Positions 1 to 6,670 of a DNA stretch of 14,044 nt are shown one piece after another (within the stretch, counting starts at the first letter, position 1; every line of letters begins with the position of its first letter). A program made the position numbers and the translations under genes. Source of the stretch: HyVt-560 sp964577195. Its GTDB lineage: Bacteria; Pseudomonadota; Gammaproteobacteria; UWMA-0217. The DNA lies in NCBI GenBank assembly GCA_964577195.1, contig CAZNYF010000078.1, positions 1 through 14,044 on the forward strand. The letters are read 5' to 3'. The notes under the pieces are model-generated. The model was not told the DNA's origin. It searched no databases and saw only the letters and a list, made by a program, of their open reading frames with translations.

Positions 1-630
1 AAACTACTCGCTCAGGGTGCCAACGCGCTCACCGATGCCGAATTATTAGCCATCTTCCTGCGTACTGGCGTGCGCGGCAAAAGTGCTGTTGATCTGGCGC
101 ATGATTTACTCGAAGACAATAACGGTCTGCGTGGATTACTGAGCCTCGACCGAGGCCGGTTCTGCGCCAACAAAGGCATGGGTGATGCGAAATTCGCCCA
201 GCTCCAGGCGGTGATTGAGATGGCACGCCGCCATCTGAAAGAAAAACTCCAGCGCGGTGATGCCTTCACCTCGCCCGAAGCCACGGCTCAATTCGTCCAG
301 CACAAGCTGCGCAGCTATCCCTACGAAGTTTTCGGCTGCCTGTTTCTCGATACTCGTCATAGACTCATTGAGTTTGAAGAAATGTTCCAAGGTACCATTG
401 ACAGTGCTTCGGTCCATAGTCGGGAAATTGTTCGCAAAGCCATACATCACAACGCAGCAGCGGTGATTCTGGCGCACAATCATCCGTCAGGATCTGCGGA
501 ACCGAGCCAGGCAGACCAGAGAATCACCCGTCGAATTAGCGATGCTCTGGAATTAATTGATGTCAGAGTGCTGGATCACATCGTGGTGGGTGACGAAACG
601 GTTTCTATGGCTGCCAGGGGTTTAATTTAA
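1..630 (+). CDS. radC: DNA repair/JAMM-domain protein RadC (5' end missing)
   Basis: The frame is open from base 1, beginning KLLAQGANALTDAELLAIFL, which is the usual RadC N-terminus minus roughly 20 residues; the start lies left of the window. An N-terminal helix-hairpin-helix-like region (LTDAELLAIFLRTGVRGKSA) precedes the C-terminal MPN/JAMM metalloprotease-like domain. That domain carries the zinc motif HNHPSG followed by SQAD (about bases 475-513), and the protein ends MAARGLI, typical of the family. RadC was named for a radiation-sensitivity locus, but its biochemical role is still unclear despite the UPF0758/DNA repair label. It is chromosomal housekeeping-type rather than the shorter prophage version. 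The ATG at base 70 is internal and should not be taken as the start. Identification is firm; the function is as uncertain as in the family. Confidence 0.96.
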   Translation, partial: KLLAQGANALTDAELLAIFLRTGVRGKSAVDLAHDLLEDNNGLRGLLSLDRGRFCANKGMGDAKFAQLQAVIEMARRHLKEKLQRGDAFTSPEATAQFVQHKLRSYPYEVFGCLFLDTRHRLIEFEEMFQGTIDSASVHSREIVRKAIHHNAAAVILAHNHPSGSAEPSQADQRITRRISDALELIDVRVLDHIVVGDETVSMAARGLI

Positions 631-665
631 TCCATCCTGCAACAATGCTTTGTTGAGGAATATAA

Positions 666-874
666 TATACTCCTCACACCCAAGAATACCCGTTTTCAGC
701 ACGCATCTTTTCGCCAATGGCTGCGTCGCCTACAGGGACGTAGGTGAGGGGCGTGAGCAGGAGCGGAAGCTTTGCAAAGACTTGCAATAGTCCCACTATT
801 ACTGCATCTTCGCGCCTTGCCCTTGACGAAAATCTTCACACTGCAAACGGGCATTCTTGAATGCGAGGAGTATA
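666..874. mobile_element. 209-bp MITE-like element with 34-bp terminal inverted repeats
   Basis: Bases 666-699 and 841-874 are inverted repeats of each other, 29 of 34 positions identical, both starting TATACTCCTC at the outer edge. Inside are smaller hairpins: CCTAC/GTAGG at 729-744, and AATAGT/ACTATT around 786-800. There is no transposase, so this is a non-autonomous or relic element, or a dispersed structured repeat. No target-site duplication is obvious. It fills the radC-mak gap, and part of it reads as a false N-terminal extension of mak. It could instead be an extended REP/BOX-like repeat; the inverted ends are seen directly, while mobility is inferred. Confidence 0.75.
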
Positions 875-903
875 CCCTCACTCTTAATTTTCAGGCATCT
901 GTT

Positions 904-1854
904 TTGACGGTTCAAATTGGCATTGACGTTGGCGGCACAAAAATCGAAATCATCGCGCTGTCGGACGATGGTTCGGTACTGTTGCGGCACCGTATCGCAA
1001 CCCCTCAGAAACAATACACAGCGACTCTGGAATCTATCACCAGACTGGTTTTTGATGCGGAAGCCGAGCTGGGCATTAAAGCGACAGTCGGGATTGGTCT
1101 ACCCGGATCACTCTCTCCGACCACCGGGCTGATGCGTAATGCGAACTCTCAATGCCTGAATGGCAGAATGTTAAAAAAGGATATCGAATCGCTACTACAG
1201 CGCCCGGTAGCAATCAGCAATGATGCCAACTGCTTTGCTCTCTCGGAAGGCACCGACGGCGCTGCTGCCGGCGCTGAATCCGTATTTGGTGTCATCATTG
1301 GCACCGGCACAGGAGCAGGCATAGTCATCAATGGCACCGTCCTCAACGGAAGCAATGGTATTGCCGGTGAATGGGGACACAACCCGCTACCCTGGCCCAA
1401 GCAACATGAGCTACCAGGCAATGCCTGCTGGTGTGGCCAAAATGGATGCATCGAGACCTGGTTGAGTGGTCCGGGGATGGCCAGCGACCATGCAAAACAC
1501 ACCGGCGCTACCCTGACAGCAAGCGAGATCACCTTAGCTGCTTCAAGTGGCGACGAAGGTGCAAATCAAACACTTATGCGCTATGAATCACGTCTGGCGC
1601 GTGGACTAAGTCACATAATCAATACCATTGACCCCCAAGTCATTGTATTAGGAGGGGGAATGTCTAATATCGAAAGACTGTACAATAACGTACCGGTGTT
1701 ATGGGAAAAATGGATTTTCTCAGACCATGTCAGCACTAAGCTCGTAGCTCCAACGTTTGGAGATTCGAGCGGTGTTCGAGGCGCAGCCTGGTTGGGAGCA
1801 GCCTCACAAACACCGGAAAACGATGGACCGCCAAGGATGGTGGAAATACTGTGA
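904..1854 (+). CDS. mak: Fructokinase, ROK family (Mak-like)
   Basis: A ROK-family sugar kinase that phosphorylates a free hexose, most likely fructose to fructose-6-phosphate, with ATP in the cytoplasm. From the chosen TTG start it is 316 aa (E. coli Mak is about 300). Visible features are the N-terminal phosphate-binding motif DVGGTK (8-13), NDANCFA with the presumed catalytic Asp107, the glycine-rich IGTGTGAG segment (~132-139), GEWGHNPLPW, the zinc motif CWCGQNGCIE (175-184), and VIVLGGGMSN and GDSSGVRGAAWL near the C-terminus. The last motifs are very close to E. coli Mak. An ATG at 772 gives a longer frame, but residues before the TTG lie in the repeat element and look non-coding; a short AGG precedes the TTG by about 9 bases. 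Substrate could be another hexose. The C-terminal residues (GPPRMVEIL) come from a tandem repeat. Confidence 0.9.
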   Translation: MTVQIGIDVGGTKIEIIALSDDGSVLLRHRIATPQKQYTATLESITRLVFDAEAELGIKATVGIGLPGSLSPTTGLMRNANSQCLNGRMLKKDIESLLQRPVAISNDANCFALSEGTDGAAAGAESVFGVIIGTGTGAGIVINGTVLNGSNGIAGEWGHNPLPWPKQHELPGNACWCGQNGCIETWLSGPGMASDHAKHTGATLTASEITLAASSGDEGANQTLMRYESRLARGLSHIINTIDPQVIVLGGGMSNIERLYNNVPVLWEKWIFSDHVSTKLVAPTFGDSSGVRGAAWLGAASQTPENDGPPRMVEIL

Positions 1855-1931
1855 GCGTCTGGAACCGTGAGCAGTGGATCGCCAGGGATGGTGGAAATGC
1901 TGGGAGCGTCAGGAACAGCGAGCAGTGGACC
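1824..1931 (+). repeat. Tandem 51-bp repeat spanning the mak stop codon
   Basis: Two complete 51-bp units (1824-1874 and 1875-1925), 44 of 51 positions identical, followed by the first bases of a third. The mak stop TGA (1852-1854) lies in unit 1; the matching triplet in unit 2 is GGA. Since 51 is a multiple of three, the mak frame stays open beyond the TGA for 26 codons to a TAG at 1933-1935. The unit (TGGACCGCCAAGGATGG...) resembles dispersed intergenic repeats of marine gammaproteobacteria, but this is from memory and unverified. Confidence 0.85.
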
Positions 1932-1946
1932 TTAGAGAATAGATAA

Positions 1947-3089
1947 ATGAAATCAGTCAGTCGCTACCAGGAAATACTTAGCAGCCCTTTGTATAACATT
2001 TCGGATCCCGAAACCTTAGATGACTTTTGGGCCGATCTTTCCGATCGCGCAGACCAATCCTGGTATCTCAGGGACTTACATGAGGATATTCCGGCCACTC
2101 CCTCGGATGAGCAGGATATTCAGGAATTCATTATCAAAGCTGATGCTCTTTTGCAGAAAAACCTGAAACTGGGTACCGCTATGATTGTTGAGGTCGATAA
2201 CAAGACCGCGCCCACTTTAATCAAATTACACAGCGACGCATCGCTGAATGGCAAAACCAGTGAAGACTGGACGTTGTCGCTGGACACCCCTTCCAGCCAG
2301 AGCAACCCTGACGCATCGATCATGGAAAAAGGCGGCCCTTTATTACGCTGGTTTTCCTCGCACACCGGTGCAACGGATGAAGCACCCAGCGAAAAAATAC
2401 ATCTAACCGGCAAAGCTAAAAAAACAACAGATCAAGACAATATACTCTCTCTGGTACCTACCAAAGCCAAGAAAACAGAGTCGGAACTTGACGCAACACT
2501 CGCACTCCGTCCAAAATCAAAAGACGTTACCGAAGACCCTACTACGGTAAAAGAACTTAAAGGGATTGATTTAATCACCTCTGAAACCAGCATGAATGAT
2601 CCCACTCAGCCCTCTATTAAAACTGAAGCTGAAAATCTGGAACAGCCATCTGCACCTGGATACCTGGAGCAATTTGATGGGCGGTTGGTGGCAATCCGCA
2701 AATGGGAGGAGTTAGATACACTTTGGGCGGGTGTTCATAGCACTGCCGGAGAAGGTTGGTACATCTACACAGTGGGTCAGAAACCACCTACCGAGACTGA
2801 AGACAGCCAATCGGTCCACAAATTCTTACTCGATGTTGATCAAACGCTACGCGAAGAACACAAAGAAGACTACTGCGGGATTGTTTACGCCGATGATAGC
2901 AACCAACCCAGCTTTATAAAGATCTACGATCCTCAAAATTTAGGCATGGTCTGTGGCTCCAGCGAAACTCGCACCTTACCTGGCTGGACACTTTCACGGG
3001 TACAACCAGTGGAGTTAGTCGAGGAGCCAGAAGAAAAAAGTAGCTCGAACGGATTTATGAAATGGGCGGGGATTTTTAAAAAACGGTGA
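1947..3089 (+). CDS. Hypothetical protein with two copies of one domain
   Basis: Not recognised. The 380-aa product has no signal peptide or membrane helix and is acidic. Two regions share a pattern. Residues ~22-115 contain LDDFWADL, SWYL, a helix with IQEFIIKADALLQ, then TLIKLHSD and DWTLSLDTP. Residues ~254-355 contain LDTLWAGV, GWYIY, VHKFLLDVDQTLREE, then SFIKIYDP and GWTLSRVQP. Each copy is followed by a charged stretch and a Trp-containing amphipathic segment (GPLLRWFSSH and GFMKWAGIFKKR). The linker (about 140-235) is polar, Lys/Glu/Thr-rich and probably disordered. The gene starts 92 bp after mak on the same strand and may be cotranscribed; its ribosome site is weak. It converges on ompA with a 22-bp gap. 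The product is probably cytoplasmic; no function can be given. Confidence 0.82.
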   Translation: MKSVSRYQEILSSPLYNISDPETLDDFWADLSDRADQSWYLRDLHEDIPATPSDEQDIQEFIIKADALLQKNLKLGTAMIVEVDNKTAPTLIKLHSDASLNGKTSEDWTLSLDTPSSQSNPDASIMEKGGPLLRWFSSHTGATDEAPSEKIHLTGKAKKTTDQDNILSLVPTKAKKTESELDATLALRPKSKDVTEDPTTVKELKGIDLITSETSMNDPTQPSIKTEAENLEQPSAPGYLEQFDGRLVAIRKWEELDTLWAGVHSTAGEGWYIYTVGQKPPTETEDSQSVHKFLLDVDQTLREEHKEDYCGIVYADDSNQPSFIKIYDPQNLGMVCGSSETRTLPGWTLSRVQPVELVEEPEEKSSSNGFMKWAGIFKKR

Positions 3090-3111
3090 CATCCGCCTAC
3101 ACGTAAAAAAT

Positions 3112-4191
3112 TCAACCCCCATATATTTCAAATTCTACACGCCGGTTACTGATCTTATTTAACTTTACTCCGCCTTTCCCAACAGCTTCTTCAAGCACCC
3201 CACCCGTTATTATTATTGGCTGAGTACTTGCATAACTACGGATATGCAAGCGATTTCCGCGCACGCCTCGGGACTGTAAATAACGAGAAACGGTGATGGC
3301 GCGCCGACGCGAAAGAATTAATCCATCACGAAATGAAGCAGTGGCATCGCTATGCCCCTGAACTTCGATCTCAAGTCTAGGATTTGCAATTAACTGTTGT
3401 GCAAATTCATTCAATCGTTGCTGTTCAGTGAGGCTAATAGGACTACGGTAATCATTGTCCGAAAAATATATCGTCGGTAAGCTGAGAAATAATCGATTCG
3501 CCCAAAGTTTACGGTTTCTGGTTTCCAGTGAAGCTGTGGACACTTTTTTCGGAGCATCTTGTAAATTAAAACGTTTCAGTAAACTGAAATTTAACTGATT
3601 AGCATCATCATCGAGCATTGAAATTTCTGCACGTGTTGCAACACCATTTTCCCAACCGTACTCAGAACCAAGGCCAAGAACTAAATGCGCTCTGTCCGAA
3701 TCTCGAGATGCCAACTTAGAATCAAACCTTTTATAACCAACGCCAAGCCGACCAAATACTGAAAACCCGTCGCGTTCTATTGCAATCGCTTCCCGATAAA
3801 AATACCCGAGCGCAGATACCGCATAATCACGATAGCGAAGATCCCCAACCAAAGTAGAATTATTAGTAACATCTGCCTTTTCTGTTATCGTCGCGGATGC
3901 CTCCAACGAAACCCTCGGGCTAATATCTGCACCCGCCAGAATTGACCCACTGACTACAGCACTATCGCTAATTTTGCGCGCCTCTACGGAAAATTTCGTC
4001 GATAAATCAATTAATCCAACAGAACCTCCCAGGTAGATTACAGGCTTTTGTTGACTGTTACCTAACTCGGTATCCGCAAAACAAATTGCAGGAGAAATAT
4101 AAAAAAGAACAGTTAAAACCGACGCTTTTACCACAGAAAGTTCTGTAAACCATTTCAGTTTCCAGTTGTTACTAAATACACTATTACTCAT
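3112..4191 (-). CDS. OmpA-family outer membrane protein
   Basis: A predicted outer-membrane beta-barrel anchored to peptidoglycan. Residues ~20-39 form a signal peptide ending ICFA, with cleavage likely before DTELG. Residues ~50-210 show alternating aromatic/hydrophobic strands (YLGGSVGLIDL, RDYAVSALGYFYRE, FSVFGRLGVGYKRF, HLVLGLGSEYGW) as in small OmpA-like barrels. Residues ~240-357 are the OmpA C-terminal domain: FSDNDY, VQGHSDATASF, LSRRRAITVSRYLQSRGV and NRRVEFEI, with the Asp and Arg positions expected to hold diaminopimelate. It is the last minus-strand gene after the curli cluster but lies beyond a terminator, so it probably has its own promoter. No clear Shine-Dalgarno precedes the ATG; a GTG at residue 20 (4134) would place the signal peptide at the very N-terminus and is a real alternative. 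A role in anchoring or assembling curli is inferred only from position. Confidence 0.88.
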   Translation of the reverse strand: MSNSVFSNNWKLKWFTELSVVKASVLTVLFYISPAICFADTELGNSQQKPVIYLGGSVGLIDLSTKFSVEARKISDSAVVSGSILAGADISPRVSLEASATITEKADVTNNSTLVGDLRYRDYAVSALGYFYREAIAIERDGFSVFGRLGVGYKRFDSKLASRDSDRAHLVLGLGSEYGWENGVATRAEISMLDDDANQLNFSLLKRFNLQDAPKKVSTASLETRNRKLWANRLFLSLPTIYFSDNDYRSPISLTEQQRLNEFAQQLIANPRLEIEVQGHSDATASFRDGLILSRRRAITVSRYLQSRGVRGNRLHIRSYASTQPIIITGGVLEEAVGKGGVKLNKISNRRVEFEIYGG

Positions 4192-4345
4192 TATTTTTTA
4201 TTTTTATTTTTTAATAGGATTAAAATCAGACGGTCACTACCTCTTCCGACTGACTCGCACAGATTCAGACACTATTTCACGCATTAAAATCCAACCCTTG
4301 TAGTTGTCTTCTCTATTTTATTGAACCAGTCAATATTGTAATGTA

Positions 4346-4361
4346 AGCAATCCCCATTGCT
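4346..4361. other. Small hairpin beyond the curlin terminator
   Basis: AGCAAT (4346-4351) and ATTGCT (4356-4361) form a perfect 6-bp stem with a CCCC loop in plus-strand reading. It sits 6 bp past the T-run of the minus-strand terminator, in the leader region of ompA. It may be chance or part of an ompA leader. Confidence 0.35.
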
Positions 4362-4367
4362 AATCGT

Positions 4368-4401
4368 AAAAAAACACTCCCAACGCAAGCGAAGGGAGTG
4401 T
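4368..4401 (-). terminator. Rho-independent terminator after the curlin gene
   Basis: Read on the minus strand, ACACTCCC and GGGAGTGT (bases 4401-4394 and 4381-4374) form a perfect 8-bp stem. A further CGC/GCG pairing lies in the loop, and a run of seven T follows (A run at 4368-4374 on plus). It lies about 170 bp past the curlin stop, the right place and orientation to end that transcript and insulate ompA. The stem and T-run are directly visible. Confidence 0.85.
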
Positions 4402-4424
4402 AGGTCCTACATGGAGGGGTAACA

Positions 4425-4496
4425 ATGAAACTATGTGCCATTGTCCGAGCAAGAATACAAGTACAACTAAGGACAATCGCAGATATTTTAACTTAG
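4425..4496 (+). CDS. Possible 23-aa small ORF
   Basis: A 23-codon frame (MKLCAIVRARIQ...) starts at an ATG preceded by GGAGGGG with a 5-base gap, a very strong ribosome site. It is antisense to the curlin 3' untranslated region and lies alone in the 381-bp gap between ompA and curlin. ATTGTCC (4440-4446) and GGACAAT (4471-4477) inside it can pair. The purine-rich stretch follows a GTAGG-T-CCTAC palindrome (4402-4412) that may belong to a dispersed repeat, so the ribosome site could be coincidental. No homologue is recognised. Confidence 0.25.
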   Translation: MKLCAIVRARIQVQLRTIADILT

Positions 4497-4572
4497 GGAG
4501 TCTTTTGATTTATTTCGTCAGCGCGGACATCTCATATAATTAAGACAAATGTTTGCGACCGATTGATATTAC

Positions 4573-6051
4573 TTATTGTTGAGAGATCGAAATAAAATTT
4601 CCCGAACCTGTTCTAATAATACTAATGGCATGATCGTCACCCAGCTGACCAATCGTTATGTCGTTATCGCTCCCGTCGGTACTAACCATAGCCTGATTGC
4701 GATTCCCGTTTTGGCTGATTGAAGCTAAATTATTTCCGCCGCCCACCTGTATAATCTCGGACAGATTATTGCTACCTGTCTGGGAAATACTTGCGAAATT
4801 ATTTGTACCACCCGCACTATCCTGGGTGAGCACTGCTCGATTAGAGTTTCCATTGACCGAAATATTCACGGTAGACACATCGCCTCTTTGCAACAACTCA
4901 ACAATATTATTGTTTCCAGTAATATCCTGAACAAGACTCAAATTATCACCATTTTGATCAGTAGAAAACTGATTACTACTGCCTTGAATATTGATATCGA
5001 GACTATTTTCGTCACCGATTTGTCGAGTCTCTAGAGTATTTTGGGTTCCGGAAATAACTGCTATCACCTCATTATCAGACCCAACCTGCACATTGTTACT
5101 ATTATTCAATAGTCCAGATAAAGTTGCGTTTATGACATTTCGAACTCCCAGTTGATACACACTGCTTGTATTTTGATTTCCCAAAATCGTTTGCAAAGAA
5201 CTATTACGCGCACCCTGCTGATAACTCTCACTTGCATTGGCGTTGCCGTTGACGGTGATTTGGCTATTGTGTAGAAACCCCAATTGCGTGATGGCCTGAG
5301 TGGTAATAGGAGATGCCCCACGAAAATTAGCATTTCCAGAAATATTAATCTCGGCGTTGTGCCCATTGCCTAGTTGTAAAACTCTATGCTGGTTGTCACC
5401 ACCACGTTGATCAATGTCAGCATTACTATTATTGGAACTCGGTTGAGTAATTGCCGCTAAATTATTGTTACCAAGAGACTGACGAATAGTGGCGTCAGTC
5501 TGTATTGCATTATTTTGATTGATGATGCCATCCGAACTATTCCCCTGTTGCCGTATCACGGTACGATTGTTTCTGGTACTCGTGCCATTTTGAGTGACAT
5601 TGGCAACGTTATCATTCCCTAACTGAGTCACACTGATCAGATTAGCGTTTCCAGCCGCCAATGCAGCTCCAGATGATGTCGCGCGGCGTCCCTGCTGGGT
5701 AATCACCGAGTTGCGATTTCCAGTCTGGGATACTGTCGTTGTGTTTAGAACACCACCGACTTGATCATTACGAGAAGCATTATTATCCCCGAGTTGATCT
5801 ACAACAACTTCATGATGGCCCCCAGATTGGAAACTATTAATATTTCCGGAAAAACCAGTCTGAACGGCATCAAAATCTAACTGACTACCTCTCTGATCAA
5901 TACTGGCAGTCTGGCCAATCGTTGGACTAGAGCTTGTATTCGTCTGCTTTAATGTCACCACGTTGCCCGAAGAATATGCTGGACTTAAAAAAACAAATGA
6001 ACTCAAGAAACTCAGTAAAAATACCGAGGAAACAAAAACCTTATCTCTCAT
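4573..6051 (-). CDS. Large curlin-repeat amyloid subunit (CsgA/CsgB-type)
   Basis: A secreted amyloid fibre subunit of the curli system. The ATG at 6051 gives 492 aa with a clear signal peptide (MRDKVF, hydrophobic core, then PAYSS) and a GGA 5 bases upstream. The longer frame to 6198 only adds MITE sequence. From about residue 40 to the end the protein is a run of roughly 36 half-repeats of 10-14 residues. Most fit Q-x-G-x-x-N followed by a beta-prone strand, e.g. SQTGNRNSVI, TQLGNDNVANV, SQNGNRNQAMV. Toward the C-terminus QxG rungs alternate with SG/TG/NG rungs, giving the ~22-residue curlin period. E. coli CsgA and CsgB have about five 22-residue repeats in ~150 aa, so this protein holds three to four times as many. 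It is rich in N, Q, S and G with few Lys and little Cys. It sits downstream of csgG and no other curlin gene is in the window, so whether it acts as major subunit, nucleator or both is open. Confidence 0.92.
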   Translation of the reverse strand: MRDKVFVSSVFLLSFLSSFVFLSPAYSSGNVVTLKQTNTSSSPTIGQTASIDQRGSQLDFDAVQTGFSGNINSFQSGGHHEVVVDQLGDNNASRNDQVGGVLNTTTVSQTGNRNSVITQQGRRATSSGAALAAGNANLISVTQLGNDNVANVTQNGTSTRNNRTVIRQQGNSSDGIINQNNAIQTDATIRQSLGNNNLAAITQPSSNNSNADIDQRGGDNQHRVLQLGNGHNAEINISGNANFRGASPITTQAITQLGFLHNSQITVNGNANASESYQQGARNSSLQTILGNQNTSSVYQLGVRNVINATLSGLLNNSNNVQVGSDNEVIAVISGTQNTLETRQIGDENSLDINIQGSSNQFSTDQNGDNLSLVQDITGNNNIVELLQRGDVSTVNISVNGNSNRAVLTQDSAGGTNNFASISQTGSNNLSEIIQVGGGNNLASISQNGNRNQAMVSTDGSDNDITIGQLGDDHAISIIRTGSGNFISISQQ

Positions 6052-6115
6052 AAAATTCCAGCCCTTAAAATAAATTAATAAATCCACAACCTCAATAAAA
6101 GCAAGCCATGTGATC

Positions 6116-6282
6116 TTAAGGGCGTCTCTAAACATAGAAGCACCACTGAGGACAACCAGGAACAGCACCTTTTTTATGCGAAAAATCGTTAAATACAACC
6201 AGTATTCTCCTCATTTTCGCAGGAAAAATGCACTATCCATGATTTCCTTCAACAGCACTTCTATGTTTAGAGACACCCTTAA
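6116..6282. mobile_element. 167-bp foldback MITE flanked by TTAA, upstream of the curlin gene
   Basis: Bases 6118-6140 and 6258-6280 are inverted repeats matching at 22 of 23 positions (AAGGGYGTCTCTAAACATAG core). Weaker complementarity continues inward for about 70 bases (e.g. GAACAGCACC... against ...GTGCATTTTTCC), so nearly the whole element can fold back. TTAA stands at both ends (6116-6119 and 6279-6282), either as part of the ends or as target duplication; a TA duplication as in IS630/mariner relatives is also compatible. No transposase is encoded. It lies 64 bp upstream of the curlin start codon, where it may separate or supply promoter sequence. Confidence 0.85.
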
Positions 6283-6670
6283 TAAACAAATTTCTTTTAT
6301 CTTATTACTCTGTATTGACACCAATTATGCGAGGTAGTTCTAAAAACAAGACAGATAAATAAGGAATGGATAAATTTAAGAAATTAAGATTAGAAGCTAT
6401 TCGAAATACTTTACTCAGTAATTATTCGTACCGAAAAAATAAAAAGTTAAATTAACTGACTTATATCAAATATTTAGTATAAAACCAGCAATCGTTTCAC
6501 TGATGTCTTGAACTGAATCGGAGGTATCCTATGGATATTTCAAACATAAAGGCACGCTCGATTTTTTCATTGTTTCTGGAATAGTTAATTTTGTTCAATA
6601 CCGCCCTGATCTTGCGATTATAGAAAAACAAAAACTCACCCAATTATAAAAGCAGATTTATTACCACCAG
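6283..6670. other. AT-rich gap between csgG and the curlin 5' region
   Basis: A 388-bp AT-rich stretch. Its minus strand must contain either read-through from csgG or the curlin promoter, but no convincing -35/-10 pair or terminator was found there. On the plus strand are a promoter-like pair (CTGACT, 16 bases, TATAAA ending near 6482) and a short ORF with a strong ribosome site at 6531. A second plus-strand frame (6512-6646) encodes a protein-like 44-residue stretch including GYFKHKGTLDFFIVSGIVNF but has no proper start; it could be a gene remnant. Confidence 0.4.
6531..6584 (+). CDS. Possible 17-aa leader or small peptide ORF
   Basis: ATG with GGAGGT five bases upstream opens a 17-codon frame (MDISNIKARSIFSLFLE) ending in TAG. 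A plausible promoter (CTGACT-16-TATAAA) lies about 50 bp before it. It is oriented opposite to the curli genes. It may be a small peptide, the start of a decayed gene (an overlapping frame shifted by one base continues to 6646), or a false positive. No homologue is recognised. Confidence 0.25.
   Translation: MDISNIKARSIFSLFLE

Noticed and set aside
136..483. 115-codon ORF antisense to radC
   Set aside because: Shadow of radC, which is unmistakable by its JAMM motif.
772..903. N-terminal extension of mak from the ATG at 772
   Set aside because: It is translated from the inverted-repeat element and has no ROK-family similarity; homology begins after the TTG at 904.
6052..6198. 49-residue extension of the curlin gene
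   Set aside because: It reads through the left arm of the MITE, and the signal peptide begins at the ATG at 6051.
6315..6343. TTGACA on the plus strand as a promoter
   Set aside because: The hexamer 17 bases downstream (TTCTAA) is a poor -10, and no gene follows closely.
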